A DNA stretch of 64,000 nt from Nostoc linckia z4 (GCF_002608075.1 NZ_LAHA01000004.1:164444-228443); one strand, 5' to 3'. Counted from the first letter of the stretch, positions 18,875 through 28,506 are shown. The notes: a model not told the origin generated them from the letters alone. Numbers and translations are program-made.

Positions 18875-18989
18875 GGGGAACTCCAAAAAATAAATTATTC
18901 CGATTCAGGTCGTTGACTGTTCACTGTCAACGGTCAACGGTTAACAGTTAACAGTCTTCTGTGGAATATTTTTTTACTTGGAAGTCCCT
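18875..18989. mobile_element. Short inverted-repeat element carrying STRR heptads
   Basis: Ends GGGGAACTCCAAAAAATAAA... (left) and ...TTACTTGGAAGTCCCTT (right) form imperfect terminal inverted repeats of about 26 bp. The interior holds a GTCAACG/GTTAACA heptad array (18914-18955). The left end matches the sequence at 5063-5093 in reverse orientation, so this is a dispersed family. Confidence 0.5.
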
Positions 18990-19212
18990 TGAATCAATAG
19001 GGTAGATATAGCACAACCTTTGGTGCTTAAGACATTAACAGACGACAAACTCAGACATCAAAATACTTTTGACCCAGTCACCAATCCCTTGCTATACAAG
19101 TTTCCCGTAGTATCTGAATCAGTGGTTGATTCTGAATAGATTTGATTAAAAAGCAAAGTAATACAGACGCCCTTGTAAAGTTCAAGAGCGTCAAAAAAGC
19201 TGGCAATTTGGT
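18990..19212. other. Intergenic region downstream of desA, with hairpin
   Basis: A stem GACGCCCTTG/CAAGAGCGTC (about 19166-19192) close to the desA stop could terminate or stabilise the transcript; U-run weak. Nothing else recognised. Confidence 0.35.
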
Positions 19213-20265
19213 TTATCGTTGTGCGTAATATTCGTCGAAAGTCTTATAGCCAACATCAGTTGTGTACAGTTGACATTGGTCTGTAATTTGCTTCATTAAA
19301 GACCAAGAAAACTGACATTCATCATGCAGATAAGGCCCCCAATTTTCCTTAATGCTGCTGTAAGCTAGCCGCAAATTATAAGAAGGAATGGCGGTGGAGA
19401 TATGATGAGGGACATGAACATTAATGTCGTGGCAGAGGATTTCTACCCAGCGGGGATAATCGCAATGAATAGTGCCAAATAACTGAGCTAGAGCTTCATT
19501 CCACTTATTGGCTGCCACAAAAGGAACATTTGAAGCAGTATGGTGAACGATGGTAAAAGTACTCATCCAAAAGTGGTAGACCAACCAGGGAACTAGCCAA
19601 AACTTGACAAATCCCCAAATACCTGTGGTGGCGATCAGAATCGGGAAAGCGATCGCAGCAAACAACACAACCACAGCTACAGAAAGCTTAATGCTGGATT
19701 GGTCTTTAGTTTTGAATTTCCGCCAATCAAAATGTACAACTGCCCAATGTCCGATGGAACCTACCCACCATAAGCGTTTGCGAATGAATAGCTCAAAAGC
19801 AGATTGTCGGGTTTTATCCCAACTTTCAAACACTTCTGGTCTGATGGGATGCCAAGCATTGTCCTCATCGAGTTTGTTGGTATGAGTATGGTGATGATTA
19901 TGCTTAATCCGCCAACTGTGAAACGGATAAATTAACGGCATCATAAAAAAGTGTCCCACCAAATCATTTACCCAACGACGTTTGGCAAATGACCTGTGAC
20001 CACAATCATGGCCAATTACAAAAAAACCTGTTAAAGCTGTACCCGTAAAAACCCAAGCTAGGGGCAAAAGAAACCAAGGAGCGATCGCCAAGCTGTAGTA
20101 GCCTAAAGCAACTGCCAAGACACTGAGTATTGCTTGCGTCCAAGCCTTGCGACGACTTTGCTGAAAACATTCTCTTGGCAGAGTTTTGACAATATCTTTG
20201 AGCCTGAAGTTAGAATTGGCAGACTCGTCACTTAGTTTCTGGGTATTAATTGTTGATGTAGTCAT
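19213..20265 (-). CDS. desA: Acyl-lipid delta-12 desaturase
   Basis: 350 aa from the ATG (MTTSTINTQK); the frame is open 11 codons further to a TTG/GTG, but the ATG fits the family length. His boxes H86DCGH90, H122NHHH126 and HVPHH near residue 290; hydrophobic segments at about 45-82 and 195-235. DesA signatures include FFVIGHDCGHRSFAKRRWVN and ICHDINVHVPHHISTAIPSY. It converts 18:1 to 18:2 on membrane lipids. Lies between desC and desB on the same strand, preceded by a very long heptad-repeat block. Confidence 0.93.
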   Translation of the reverse strand: MTTSTINTQKLSDESANSNFRLKDIVKTLPRECFQQSRRKAWTQAILSVLAVALGYYSLAIAPWFLLPLAWVFTGTALTGFFVIGHDCGHRSFAKRRWVNDLVGHFFMMPLIYPFHSWRIKHNHHHTHTNKLDEDNAWHPIRPEVFESWDKTRQSAFELFIRKRLWWVGSIGHWAVVHFDWRKFKTKDQSSIKLSVAVVVLFAAIAFPILIATTGIWGFVKFWLVPWLVYHFWMSTFTIVHHTASNVPFVAANKWNEALAQLFGTIHCDYPRWVEILCHDINVHVPHHISTAIPSYNLRLAYSSIKENWGPYLHDECQFSWSLMKQITDQCQLYTTDVGYKTFDEYYAQR

Positions 20266-20397
20266 GAACACCTGAAATACAACAAAGTCCTCCACCAAGT
20301 CATCAAAAAATAACTTGCCGTAAAGTTGCTTAATATTAGCGTCTCGGATTATAGCAACCTAACCCATACAAGCGCACCCGTAAATAACTTTTTCAAA

Positions 20398-20816
20398 AGT
20401 TAGGAGTTAGGAGTGATGAGTTAGGAGTGAGGAGTTGGAAGTTAGGAGTCGGAAGTTAGGAGTTAGGAGTGATGAGTGAGGAGTTAGAAGTTAGGAGTTG
20501 GAAGTTAGGAGTTAGGAGTGAGGAGTTGGAAGTTAGGAGTTAGGAGTGATGAGTTGGAAGTGATGAGTTTGGAGTTTGGAGTTACGAGGTAGGAGTGATG
20601 AGTTTGGGGTTTAGATTCTTAACTCACGCTTGAGGTGAATTAGAAACGCTCCTTGTCCCATAAGGATTTGTGGTTCTCAAAATTATGGTTTGGCAAAAAT
20701 CGACGGCAACATAAAGATTAGGATGCCTGATTTCCAATAAATGTAACTCCAAACTCCAAACTCCAAACTCCAAACTCTTAACTCCAAACTCCTAACTGCA
20801 AACTCCTAACTCCTAA
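20398..20816. repeat. Long STRR block between desC and desA
   Basis: About 200 bp of imperfect GTTAGGA/GTTGGAA/GTGATGA heptads (20398-20605), a 140-bp spacer, then about 70 bp of the complementary family CTCCAAA/CTCCTAA (20749-20816) ending against the desC stop codon. The two arms are inverted relative to each other, so a desC transcript reading through could fold into a very large hairpin before desA. Confidence 0.8.
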
Positions 20817-21635
20817 CTAACTTTTCGTTGGAGCCAACTTGACATTAGTAGCCAAGCCAACTGCTTGTAGCAATTGAATTGTCATCCAAGTTAAATCGAT
20901 TTCCCACCATTCCAGCCCATGACGAGCTGAATATTGAAAAGCATGGTGGTTATTGTGCCAGCCTTCCCCAAAAACTAGTAGGGCTACCCACCAGCAGTTG
21001 GTCGATCTATCGCCAGATTCATGGCTTTGGTAGCCAAATTTATGAGTGGCGCTGTTTACCAACCAAGTGCAGTGATAAACCCAGACAATGCGAACAAAAA
21101 TGCCCCAAATAACAAACGGCCAGCCACCGAGAAATAAGAGTGCTAAACCCAGAGCAATCTGAATCAAAATGAAATATTTTTGTAAAAACTGGTAAACTGG
21201 ATCTCCTGCAATGTCTTTGGTAAAGCGAGGAATTTCAGCTTGAGCGGGCGATTGATAAATCAACCAACCGATGTGGCTCCACCAGAAGCCCTTATTGGAA
21301 TCATGGGGATCGGTTTCAGTATCTGAGTGCAAATGATGGATACGATGTGTACCTACCCATTCGATTGGCCCCCCTTGACAAGCGAGTGTCCCGAAAAAGA
21401 CCAAAACATACTCCAGCCATTTGGGAGTTTGAAAACTACGGTGGGTAACCAGGCGGTGAAATCCTAAGGTAATTCCTAAACCACCAGTGACCCAGTACAG
21501 TAAGAAAGCCACGCCAAGTGCTTTCCAGCTAAAGTTACCAGGAACAAAGGCAAACAGCGCACCGATGTGCAGCCCAATGAAAAACAGGGTATTAACCCAG
21601 TTGATTTGAGGTTTATTTAAAGTAGCAATTGTCAT
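20817..21635 (-). CDS. desC: Acyl-lipid delta-9 desaturase
   Basis: 272 aa from the ATG opening MTIATLNKPQ; upstream codons in this frame run into the opposing gene and are rejected. His boxes H60RLVTH65, H97RIHH101 and HNNHH near residue 230, in the stearoyl-CoA-desaturase-like arrangement; hydrophobic segments at about 15-55, 76-92 and 150-180. It places the first double bond in saturated acyl chains. First gene of desC-desA-desB. Its start is 85 bp from the divergent PLP-enzyme gene. Confidence 0.93.
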   Translation of the reverse strand: MTIATLNKPQINWVNTLFFIGLHIGALFAFVPGNFSWKALGVAFLLYWVTGGLGITLGFHRLVTHRSFQTPKWLEYVLVFFGTLACQGGPIEWVGTHRIHHLHSDTETDPHDSNKGFWWSHIGWLIYQSPAQAEIPRFTKDIAGDPVYQFLQKYFILIQIALGLALLFLGGWPFVIWGIFVRIVWVYHCTWLVNSATHKFGYQSHESGDRSTNCWWVALLVFGEGWHNNHHAFQYSARHGLEWWEIDLTWMTIQLLQAVGLATNVKLAPTKS

Positions 21636-21720
21636 GCAGTAACCTGAATTGGAATTGTTCGGCGAAATTTGCGCGATCTGAAAATCCGCATGTTTATAAT
21701 TTTTTGTGAACGAGGAACTA

Positions 21721-22953
21721 ATGAACAGCTTGGAACAGCTGCGGCAAGCAGAACACGCACTGTTAGAAATTTTTTCTGGTATTGACACTCAGGTCAAGCA
21801 TAATCTAAAACGAGTGCTGGATGCCTTTCGTAATCACCGTGTCGGGGCACACCATTTTGCTGGTGTCAGTGGTTATGGTCACGATGATTTGGGACGAGAA
21901 ACTTTAGATAAAGTTTTTGCCGAAGTTATGGGTTCAGAAGCAGCAGTGGTGCGAGTGCAGTTCGTTTCGGGGACTCATGCCATCGCTTGTGCATTGTTTG
22001 GGGTACTCCGTCCTGGAGATGAAATGCTAGCAGTGGTTGGTTCTCCTTACGATACGCTAGAAGAAGTCATTGGTTTGCGGGGTCAAAGTCAAGGTTCCCT
22101 TATCGAGTTTGGCATAAAATACCGCCAATTGGAGCTAACACACCAAGGAACTATAGATTGGCAAGCTTTAAGTAGTAGCGTGGGTGATAATACACGTTTA
22201 GTCTTGATTCAGCGCTCTTGTGGCTATTCTTGGCGTCCAAGTTTATCAATTGCGGATATTGAAAAAATTATCAATTTAGTCAAACAGCAAAATCCCAACA
22301 CCGCTTGCTTTGTGGATAACTGTTATGGCGAATTCATTGAAACCAAGGAACCTACAGCTGTAGGTGCCGATTTAATGGCGGGGTCATTGATTAAAAATCC
22401 TGGTGGCACTATTGTCAGTGCTGGTGGTTATGTCGCCGGTCGTGCTGATTTGGTGGAAGCCGCCGCCTGTCGCCTTACTGCTCCTGGTATCGGTAGTTAT
22501 GGCGGTGCTACTTTTGACCAAAATCGGCTGCTATTCCAAGGACTATTTCTTGCACCCCAGATGGTGGGAGAGGCGATGAAAGGGACATACTTGACTGGTT
22601 ATGTATTTGATAAACTTGGCTATCCAGTAAATCCCGCACCATTAGCGCCTCGTGGAGATGTGATTCAGGCAATTAAATTGGGTTCGGCGGAAAAATTAAT
22701 TGCTTTCTGTAAAGCCATACAACAATATTCTCCCATCGGTTCCTACTTAGACCCGGTTCCGGATGAAATGCCGGGGTATGAGAGCCAGGTAGTGATGGCT
22801 GGGGGGACATTTATTGAGGGGAGTACTTTGGAATTGTCGGCGGATGGGCCTTTGCGGGAGCCTTATGTAGTTTATTGCCAAGGGGGGACTCACTGGACTC
22901 ATGTGGCGATCGCATTACAGGCGGCGATCGATGCGGTGGGGAGGGCTGAGTGA
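21721..22953 (+). CDS. Met-gamma-lyase-like PLP enzyme ('aluminium resistance protein' family)
   Basis: 410 aa; ATG with GAGGA upstream (a GTG five codons earlier is weaker). Fold-type I PLP enzyme of the family once named aluminium resistance protein: VRVQFVSGTHAIACALFGVL, PYDTLEEVIGLRG, CFVDNCYGEFIE (PLP-ring Asp) and the probable Schiff-base lysine in GSLIKNPGGTI. Usual full length. The true substrate is unsettled; C-S lyase activity is inferred from related enzymes. Divergent from desC. Confidence 0.85.
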   Translation: MNSLEQLRQAEHALLEIFSGIDTQVKHNLKRVLDAFRNHRVGAHHFAGVSGYGHDDLGRETLDKVFAEVMGSEAAVVRVQFVSGTHAIACALFGVLRPGDEMLAVVGSPYDTLEEVIGLRGQSQGSLIEFGIKYRQLELTHQGTIDWQALSSSVGDNTRLVLIQRSCGYSWRPSLSIADIEKIINLVKQQNPNTACFVDNCYGEFIETKEPTAVGADLMAGSLIKNPGGTIVSAGGYVAGRADLVEAAACRLTAPGIGSYGGATFDQNRLLFQGLFLAPQMVGEAMKGTYLTGYVFDKLGYPVNPAPLAPRGDVIQAIKLGSAEKLIAFCKAIQQYSPIGSYLDPVPDEMPGYESQVVMAGGTFIEGSTLELSADGPLREPYVVYCQGGTHWTHVAIALQAAIDAVGRAE

Positions 22954-23036
22954 GGGTTATAGAAGTAACATGAGTTAGGATTGTGTCACGCACAGACGCA
23001 GCGTGAGATATTTCTTTTTTGCTACACTATCAGTAT

Positions 23037-24887
23037 ATGCAAATACTCGAAATCTCTCCCCTCCAAGCATTTCGCCGTAGTGTAGTAACAGTGATGCAGG
23101 TAGTTCCAACGGAGCTACGCTATGTAACAATACTCACATTACTAAGTGGTGCAAGTCCAGCGATCGCTATTTGGCTCAACAAAACGATCATTGATGAAAT
23201 TACTCATCTCCTGAGCCTACCAACAACAAAAAATGCCATCAGTTTAATACTTTCCCAACCGCTACTGCTTTCCAGTGTTGCAGGTTTAGTGGTGCTAAAT
23301 TTGCTCAGTGATGCTCTCGGTAGTATCACTAGCTTTGTCTATGCTTCCCTACGCGATCGCATTCAAGGCTTTATCCAAGGACAAGTAATCGAAAAGGTTG
23401 CCACTTTTGAAGATATTGCTTTATTTGAAACACCAGATTTGCTCAATTTGGTGCAACTGACAGAAAAGGGAGTGCAAAGACTTCCAGAACTTTGTATCAG
23501 GTTGTTGAGTTTGTTACAAGGAATTTTTATCTTCATTCCCGCCGTGTTACTCTCCATGTCTCTGGCTTGGTGGGTACCGCTAATTTTGTTTAGCTGCGTT
23601 ACTCCTGTAATGTATGTGGAAATGAAATACCGCAAGCAAAGTTGGAGGGTGGAAAGAACTCAAGCCAGTGTCGCTCGTGAAATGAATTTATACAAGACGG
23701 TTTTAACTGGGGAGACATACGCCAAAGAAATACGCTTGTTTAGTTTGCAACCCCTACTACTGGAACGCTGGCGCGGACTTTTTCGGACAATTTTTCGCGC
23801 AATGGAACAAATCCGCAGTCGGGGGACAACAGCAGTTATTGGCTGGTCTTTATTAAGTGGGTTAGGCTTAGCATTACCATATATATATGTAGTTCAAGGT
23901 GTGTTAGGTAAAACTCATACCTTGGGAGATTTAGCGCTTTACACTGGTGTGATTCTAGAAGTGCGTCGCAGTTTAGAAAATCTGATGTCTGGTAGTTCGG
24001 AATTGTATAATATCGCACTGGCAACAACACCAATTTTTCAGCTTTTAGATTTACAGCCGCAACTATCACGTTCTCAAAATTTTGCAGTCAATGGGAAAAA
24101 GTCGCCTGATTATGTTGTAAAGTCGTGGCAAAAAGGTATTCAACTCCAAAATATTTCGTTTATCTATCCCAACAGCGAACGCCCAATTCTCCAAGACATC
24201 AATCTGACGATTCACCCCAACGAAATGATTGTGTTGGTGGGTGAAAATGGTGCTGGCAAGACCACCTTAGCCAAACTATTGTGTCGCCTTTATGACCCCA
24301 GTGGAGGTGCGATTATTTGGAATGGTCAAGATTTACGATCGCTCCCTTTAGAAGAAGTGCGATCGCGCATTGATGTAGTCATGCAAGATTATGCTCGTTT
24401 TCCGACTACGGTGCGCGAGAATGTTGCCTTTGGCGATTTACTGAAAATGCAACAAGATAAGGACATCAAAGAAGCGATCGCTGAAGCTGGTTTGACGAGA
24501 GTCATTGAGAAGTTAGATCGAGGCTTGGAAACCCTCTTAGGCAAACAGCTAGAAGGAGGTGTTGATTTATCGGGGGGACAATGGCAAAGGCTGGCCATCG
24601 CTCGTGCTTTGCTGCGACTGTCTCAAACCGAACTCATCATACTTGACGAACCAACAGCCAACCTCGACCCCAAAACAGAACACGAAATTTACAACATTTT
24701 TCGCACCTTGGCAAAAGGCAGAATCGCCGTTATAGTCAGCCATCGCCTCGCCCTAGCAAAACTAGCAGACCGAGTAGTAGTACTAGAACAAGGTCAAATT
24801 ATCGAGGTAGGCACCCACGACGAACTCATGGCACTAGGCGGACAGTATCACTTAATGTTTAGCCGTCAAGCCAGCAGTTACAACTGA
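23037..24887 (+). CDS. ABC transporter, fused permease and ATPase
   Basis: 616 aa from the ATG at MQILEIS. N-terminal six-helix exporter-type membrane domain to about 330 (hydrophobic runs around 25-45, 75-95, 150-190 and 275-300), then a nucleotide-binding domain: Walker A GENGAGKTT at about 402-410, Q loop in VVMQDYARFP, signature LSGGQ at about 511, Walker B ELIILDEPTANLDP at about 530, and switch His in VIVSHRLALA. Exporter-type half transporter resembling lantibiotic or lipid exporters; substrate unknown. No substrate gene beside it; follows the PLP enzyme by 83 bp. Confidence 0.9.
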   Translation: MQILEISPLQAFRRSVVTVMQVVPTELRYVTILTLLSGASPAIAIWLNKTIIDEITHLLSLPTTKNAISLILSQPLLLSSVAGLVVLNLLSDALGSITSFVYASLRDRIQGFIQGQVIEKVATFEDIALFETPDLLNLVQLTEKGVQRLPELCIRLLSLLQGIFIFIPAVLLSMSLAWWVPLILFSCVTPVMYVEMKYRKQSWRVERTQASVAREMNLYKTVLTGETYAKEIRLFSLQPLLLERWRGLFRTIFRAMEQIRSRGTTAVIGWSLLSGLGLALPYIYVVQGVLGKTHTLGDLALYTGVILEVRRSLENLMSGSSELYNIALATTPIFQLLDLQPQLSRSQNFAVNGKKSPDYVVKSWQKGIQLQNISFIYPNSERPILQDINLTIHPNEMIVLVGENGAGKTTLAKLLCRLYDPSGGAIIWNGQDLRSLPLEEVRSRIDVVMQDYARFPTTVRENVAFGDLLKMQQDKDIKEAIAEAGLTRVIEKLDRGLETLLGKQLEGGVDLSGGQWQRLAIARALLRLSQTELIILDEPTANLDPKTEHEIYNIFRTLAKGRIAVIVSHRLALAKLADRVVVLEQGQIIEVGTHDELMALGGQYHLMFSRQASSYN

Positions 24888-25165
24888 GTAGGGAATGGGG
24901 AGTAAGGACAATGACAGAGGTTAAGGATAAGAGAAAGGGCGATCAAAGCAGTTGAAGAGGCTTAAGAAAATTTTGCCCTATAGCTTCCTTCGTTAAACAC
25001 GAATTTTTTATTTACTTTTTATACTAAAATTATAGTAATTTTACGTAAAAAAGAGAATGACTTGTAAATAAAAACCGTGTAGATTCTGAAGCCAATGATG
25101 ATGTTTCTGTTTAATTATTAAGGTATGCAAGTTAACTAATCGCTTGTTAAAAGTACTGAAAAAAA
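24888..25165. other. Intergenic region, nothing recognised
   Basis: AT-rich spacer upstream of the small membrane-protein gene. No repeat, hairpin or coding frame stands out. Confidence 0.4.
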
Positions 25166-25528
25166 ATGGCAACTGGCTCTAATCAAAATCAAACCCCAGA
25201 TTCTCCTTGGAATCCTTTCCTCCCAACTCAAAGAGATATAAACAGAACTGAAGAACTAGCAGAAAAAAGTCCTATCGTTGCTGGTGTATTAACGTTTTTT
25301 ATTGCCCCTGTTGCCATGATTTATCTCAACAGAGGAGTAAATAATCTAAAAATTCTTGGATATGTATTTGTTACTGCTTTTATGCTCGCTATGGCTTCAT
25401 ACGATGAAAAAGATCCTGCAAAAGTCGAAAGAACAGGTAATCTAGTTGGGTTATGTGGTCAAGTAGCTTTAATTACTGAGAATGTCAAAGCAGTTACTCT
25501 AGCTCGTAAGCGATTAGGTTCTAAATAG
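25166..25528 (+). CDS. Small two-TM hypothetical protein
   Basis: 120 aa. Polar N-terminus with WNPFLPTQRDINR, then two hydrophobic segments at about 36-54 (PIVAGVLTFFIAPVAMIYL) and 62-80 (ILGYVFVTAFMLAMA), and a basic end (LARKRLGSK). The segment pair with NRG between them recalls short TM2-like or YggT-like helical hairpins, but no family is recognised. Own transcription unit. Confidence 0.6.
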   Translation: MATGSNQNQTPDSPWNPFLPTQRDINRTEELAEKSPIVAGVLTFFIAPVAMIYLNRGVNNLKILGYVFVTAFMLAMASYDEKDPAKVERTGNLVGLCGQVALITENVKAVTLARKRLGSK

Positions 25529-25618
25529 TCCTAATAATTACTAAATATTAAGTATTGTACCTCAGCACAAAACTGCAAACAAAGCTTTACTATTTTAATA
25601 TAAGAGTCTGCCGATAGA

Positions 25619-25646
25619 CAAAAAAGCCTGCTTTTGCAAGCAGGCT
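25619..25646 (-). terminator. Rho-independent terminator of bciB
   Basis: On the minus strand AGCCTGCTT-GCAA-AAGCAGGCT (9-bp perfect stem) is followed directly by six T residues: a textbook intrinsic terminator about 30 bp after the bciB stop codon. Confidence 0.9.
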
Positions 25647-25674
25647 CAGATCTAATTTAGATAGATGCGAAAGA

Positions 25675-26868
25675 CTATTCTGGTAACTTATATTGCTCAA
25701 CAATAAGCTTTGCATACTCCGGAACATGCTCCTCTAACTTCTCCGGATGATTCCGCTTCACATACAAATAATTTCTAGTAAAGTGAGAATCAATGGAAAA
25801 CCGCGCATATTCTAAACCTTTAGGGCCGATTTTCTCAATCACCACACCCATGAGTTTTGCAGCCCACATTGGCAAAGTTACTGCTTTATCGTAGGCGGGA
25901 ATGCTTTGTTGTACGGCTTCCTTACGATTTCCTTGGGACATCACGGGCTGAGTATCTAACTGGTCTTTTACCAAATCCAGCATTTCCTTGCCAGTGTCAT
26001 TTCTCACTACAATCCACTGCCAACCGAAGGGTGCGCCCATATAGCCCACCACCAAATCTGCTAAGGAATTAACATAATCAAAACAACTCATACAAGATGG
26101 GGCAAAAACATCCTTGAGTTTATTAGTTTTCAAGCCAAAGAAAGGCACGGTTTCTGTGGAACCATCTTCATGTTTGAAGTGAACCCGGAAGTCTTGCATG
26201 AATTCGTAATGTACAACTGTGTCTGGCGATCGGCTAGTAGTTTCTAAGAATTTTTGTAGTCCGGCGCGAGTCACGTTATCTACACAAGGCGTACCCAAAA
26301 CATACAACTTTTCTAAACCAAGTTGTTTTTCTACAGCTCGTAATGCCTGAATTTGGCAACCAACACCAATTACTAATAAGCGCTTCATCCCCGATTTTTC
26401 TATTTGTTCCAACACCGAAAGATTAGGCGAAAGTGTTGGTTTATTTACCTTGGCTGCGAGTATTTCTTCTGGGGTGCGGGCGATGATGGGCATTGGTTGA
26501 AAGCGGTCTTCTTTAGTATTTTGGACGCAGACAACGCCTTCAACTAAACCGCGATTGAGCATTTCAATGGCAATGCTGCTAACAATTCCCGTCCATTGTG
26601 CGCCTGCGATCGGTTGCTGTTTTCGTGCCGCCATCATGTCTTGATGAACACCAAAGTATAACTCATCAGGGTGATCGAGATTGCGCGATCGCCTGTGTGT
26701 TTCTTCTTCAAGTTCCCCTATTTGTTGATTAAGAAAAGCACATGCTTCCTTGACATAATGAATATAATATGTATCGCACAGTCCGCACTCGCTACAAAGT
26801 TCTTTCGCAGGGCGACGGCTAGTAGGTTTTAAGGCTTTAGCTTTTTTGTGAGGAGAAACTGAGGTCAT
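25675..26868 (-). CDS. bciB: Ferredoxin-dependent 8-vinyl (divinyl chlorophyllide) reductase
   Basis: 397 aa, FrhB/F420 hydrogenase beta-like family, matching the cyanobacterial Slr1923-type protein. Cys cluster near the start (C25, C28 and C31 in CSECGLCDTYY), further Cys in VLGTPCVDNVTR and FAPSCMSCFDYVN that bind Fe-S clusters, and flavin-fold segments VIGVGCQIQALR and DLVVGYMGAP. Reduces the C8 vinyl group in chlorophyll synthesis. The related plant enzyme HCAR shares this fold, but the length and N-terminus favour BciB. Single gene with a clear terminator. Confidence 0.87.
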   Translation of the reverse strand: MTSVSPHKKAKALKPTSRRPAKELCSECGLCDTYYIHYVKEACAFLNQQIGELEEETHRRSRNLDHPDELYFGVHQDMMAARKQQPIAGAQWTGIVSSIAIEMLNRGLVEGVVCVQNTKEDRFQPMPIIARTPEEILAAKVNKPTLSPNLSVLEQIEKSGMKRLLVIGVGCQIQALRAVEKQLGLEKLYVLGTPCVDNVTRAGLQKFLETTSRSPDTVVHYEFMQDFRVHFKHEDGSTETVPFFGLKTNKLKDVFAPSCMSCFDYVNSLADLVVGYMGAPFGWQWIVVRNDTGKEMLDLVKDQLDTQPVMSQGNRKEAVQQSIPAYDKAVTLPMWAAKLMGVVIEKIGPKGLEYARFSIDSHFTRNYLYVKRNHPEKLEEHVPEYAKLIVEQYKLPE

Positions 26869-26942
26869 ATAAATTTTTTGTTTTATCCAGGAATCGCTTT
26901 TATTACAATACCTTCACTGGCTATGAACTTCACAATAAAAAT

Positions 26943-27036
26943 TAGACCTCTTGCAAAACTCCTTACTTTGCGTTCTCTTCTGTGCGCCTCTCTTGTCTCG
27001 TGCGTGATATAAAAAATTATTCATGCAAGAAGTTTA
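26943..27036. mobile_element. MITE-like repeat, copy 1 (CTTGCA ends)
   Basis: Ends TAGACCTCTTGCA and TGCAAGAAGTTTA face each other around about 65 bp. The reverse complement aligns with 54021-54126, sharing TTGCAT(G/A)AATAATTTTTT and the CACGCA and ACGCAAAG blocks, so this is a dispersed family. It lies between bciB and the CHAT cassette. Confidence 0.6.
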
Positions 27037-27093
27037 TTTCTAGCTAAAGTGCTAATCGGTTAAGAGTACCGCACGAAGGTTGACAATAAATCG

Positions 27094-28506
27094 CTAATCT
27101 TTATTACTGTTCCTTTTTCTAGGATAATATTGGCGCTTAGTTATCAGCCAACCTATGCCAATAAAAAAACATGTAGCTAAAACGCTTAATATTAAAGATG
27201 CGTAAAACGGATTAGGTGGATTGTTCGGAGATATTAGGGGTATTGGGATTTTGTCAATATGTTGGACAACTACGCCTGAGATAATCGCACCGCCACCAAA
27301 GCCTATACCTAATATTTGGATGGTGTTTTCTAAGGAGCGATCGCTCTCGGTTTGTTCCGTTTCTACTATACCGCGAATTGTATCAACCAATTGCCCAAAC
27401 AATTCTTGACCTGGAGTCAGATAATTAATATCTGTTTGGATTTGTTGTTGCCATTTTTTACAGTCTTTATTCAGAAAATCTTGCCAAGCTTTAGGACTAT
27501 TTCCACTACCAATAGTGTGAATCTCCTCTAAACAAATTTTGTAGTTATTAATGTTAGTATTAATTGCTGTGTGATGTATTTGTAAATCTTGCAAACATCT
27601 GGCGTAATCAAAGTTTTTTTTGGGGATTTCTCCCATTAATTTTTTTAAATCAGATAATTGAGTTGGATTTTTAGATATCAAATTGTTAAATTCTTCAATG
27701 TTCTCTTCTAGACCGCTATAAATTATTCTGGCTTCTCGGTAGCTTTGACGCGCTAGTTGATAAATGTAAAGGATTTTGTGGTAGATACAAAGTAAATCTC
27801 GCAACCAGTCATAAGCTTTTTCTGCAAGTGTTCCTGTTGCAGCTTGACTATTATTAATGACTATTAAAATATGACATTGTTTGGCAGGATTATCTGGTTC
27901 ATCGGGGTCGAGTGCTTGGTATTCAAATAAAAGACTACCAAATAGTTTTCCTTTTTCTGTTGCTACAGGATTTAAATTTGTGTCGGCTACTAAGGCTATG
28001 GCAAATTTTTTAGCTAGTGTATCACAATCTTCACTTGGATCTACTTCTCCATAAATCCATAATGTTTGTCCTAAAGATGCTTGAATACGAGATGGTAGTA
28101 GCGAACTTGGTTTAAAGTGTTGCAGTTGTGGTATATCTATGGAAATGTTTGGTGATTCTGCAAAGAGAGTCAAATCAACAGCGTAGGTATCGTGAAGTAA
28201 AAAAGGCTGAAGGTTGGCATGAATTTTAAAACCTTCTGTTGTGGACAGACTCCCCAAATCTAAAATTCCCGCATCAGTTAACCATTCTGTTTTTCTTCCT
28301 TGTTGGCGCTTGGGTTCGTATTTACCGTTTTCATAACAAATTAATTTTGAGCGTAAATATTTCAAATCAAGAGAAGTCAGCGAAGTTTCACCCACTTCCA
28401 CCAACTTTTCCCATAAGAGATTAGCATCTTTCACAACTTCACCGGGAAGATCGGTAAAGGTGTGGCAAAGATGAAAAGCATAGAGGCTGAGGTTGAAATT
28501 CTTCAC
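27094..28506 (-). CDS. CHAT-cassette membrane protein with CorA-like shape (hypothetical)
   Basis: 470 aa with a GTG start. Residues 1-235 are soluble and begin LSLYAFHLCHTFTDLPGEVV. Residues about 240-385 are strongly helical or coiled-coil (YQLARQSYREARIIYSGLEE, LQIHHTAINTNINNYK). Two TM helices follow near the C-terminus at about 394-412 (ILGIGFGGGAIISGVVV) and 433-455 (SLILSVLATCFFIGIGWLI), then a basic tail. The plan of a large cytosolic domain, long helix and two C-terminal TMs resembles CorA channels, but the loop between the helices lacks the GMN motif. Family not recognised. Last gene of the CHAT/TPR operon, so a membrane effector is possible; that is inference. Confidence 0.75.
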   Translation of the reverse strand: MKNFNLSLYAFHLCHTFTDLPGEVVKDANLLWEKLVEVGETSLTSLDLKYLRSKLICYENGKYEPKRQQGRKTEWLTDAGILDLGSLSTTEGFKIHANLQPFLLHDTYAVDLTLFAESPNISIDIPQLQHFKPSSLLPSRIQASLGQTLWIYGEVDPSEDCDTLAKKFAIALVADTNLNPVATEKGKLFGSLLFEYQALDPDEPDNPAKQCHILIVINNSQAATGTLAEKAYDWLRDLLCIYHKILYIYQLARQSYREARIIYSGLEENIEEFNNLISKNPTQLSDLKKLMGEIPKKNFDYARCLQDLQIHHTAINTNINNYKICLEEIHTIGSGNSPKAWQDFLNKDCKKWQQQIQTDINYLTPGQELFGQLVDTIRGIVETEQTESDRSLENTIQILGIGFGGGAIISGVVVQHIDKIPIPLISPNNPPNPFYASLILSVLATCFFIGIGWLITKRQYYPRKRNSNKD

